Shown here: positions 63,931 through 64,000 of the stretch, piece by piece
Layout of the letters: each line of letters begins with the position of its first letter
Numbering within the stretch: the first letter of the stretch is position 1
DNA from: Neiella holothuriorum
GTDB lineage: Bacteria; Pseudomonadota; Gammaproteobacteria; Enterobacterales; Neiellaceae
Assembly (NCBI RefSeq): GCF_019457915.1
Contig: NZ_JAHZSS010000004.1
Location: 155,631-219,630 of the forward strand
DNA length: 64,000 nucleotides
Direction: 5' to 3'
Notes under the pieces: model-generated
The model's database searches: none
What the model was told of the DNA's origin: nothing
What the model saw: only the letters and a program-made list of their open reading frames with translations
Translations under genes and position numbers: made by a program

Positions 63931-64000
63931 GTGCCTGGCGGTGACCTACTCTCACATGGGGAATCCCCACACTACCATCGGCGCAGTTGCGTTTCACGTC
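63931..64000 (-). rRNA. 5S ribosomal RNA, 3' part (cut by window end)
   Basis: Minus strand from the edge reads GACGTGAAACGCAACTGCG, then CGATGGTAGTGTGGGG, GAGAGTAGG and the closing GCCAGGCAC, all diagnostic of gammaproteobacterial 5S rRNA. About 70 of 115-120 bases are present; the rest and the 23S and 16S genes lie to the right. Confidence 0.96.

Overview
This 64 kb window looks like the chromosome of a marine gammaproteobacterium, most likely near the Alteromonadales/Shewanella/Vibrio group. The evidence is gene content: the flagellar H-ring genes flgO, flgP and flgT, a holD-rimI pair, nasT-nasS-cobA, an SSS-type hybrid kinase, DUF2884 (YggN), DUF2061 and HopJ-family genes, and many two-component proteins. 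Genus cannot be fixed from the sequence alone. The window ends inside an rRNA operon: the 3' part of a 5S rRNA lies on the minus strand at the right edge.

Left part (1-28 kb). A MacB-type ABC exporter (one ATPase, two permeases) sits in one operon with an NtrC-family regulator and its kinase. It is followed by an SSS-type hybrid kinase resembling CrbS/MxtR, a chemoreceptor, katG, an OmpR/BaeS-type two-component pair, a patatin phospholipase, a LuxR-type regulator that could be the CrbR partner of the hybrid kinase, a GST, yggN, pdxH-sprT, a second ABC system (ATPase, large FtsX-like permease, secreted lipocalin-like protein; AttEFGH-like), and a LacI-type regulator.

Middle (27-45 kb). flgOP and flgT are divergent, and each has a well-formed sigma-54 -24/-12 promoter. 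Just after a tRNA-Arg(CCT) comes a small AT-rich island that reads as integron gene cassettes without an integrase. A 4-TM protein cassette has an excellent attC site and matching boundary sequences. Next to it is a gene joining a PD-(D/E)XK nuclease-like domain to a C-terminal membrane domain, followed by a weaker attC. Then come an RluA-family pseudouridine synthase, a HopJ protein, yeiH with a divergent LysR regulator, an RraA-family protein, a DM13 protein and a 7TMR-DISM diguanylate cyclase. A tightly coupled four-gene operon follows: two DUF1538 membrane proteins, a P-II-like protein and a CBS-pair protein. This and the cassette island are the best candidates for undescribed systems. A Fur-boxed DUF2061 gene and an alkaline phosphatase lipoprotein complete the region.

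Right part (45-64 kb). A bactofilin gene overlaps its M23 peptidase gene by 127 bp. After a hydrolase-like lipoprotein and holD-rimI comes nasT-nasS-cobA, preceded by two NtrC-type sites, a sigma-54 promoter and a leader hairpin with an ANTAR-type hexaloop. A tRNA-Trp separates this from a minus-strand surface polysaccharide cluster (wzx, GT4, wzy, GT4, GT4, pglC-, pglD-, pglE- and pglF-like genes), predicted to make a glycan that starts with N,N'-diacetylbacillosamine. A degenerate repeat patch that may be an IS remnant and a periplasmic solute-binding protein lie between this cluster and the rRNA operon.

Start sites were chosen by family alignment and visible ribosome binding sites, and several differ from the longest possible reading frame. 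All functional names rest on recognition of motifs by eye; no database search was run.
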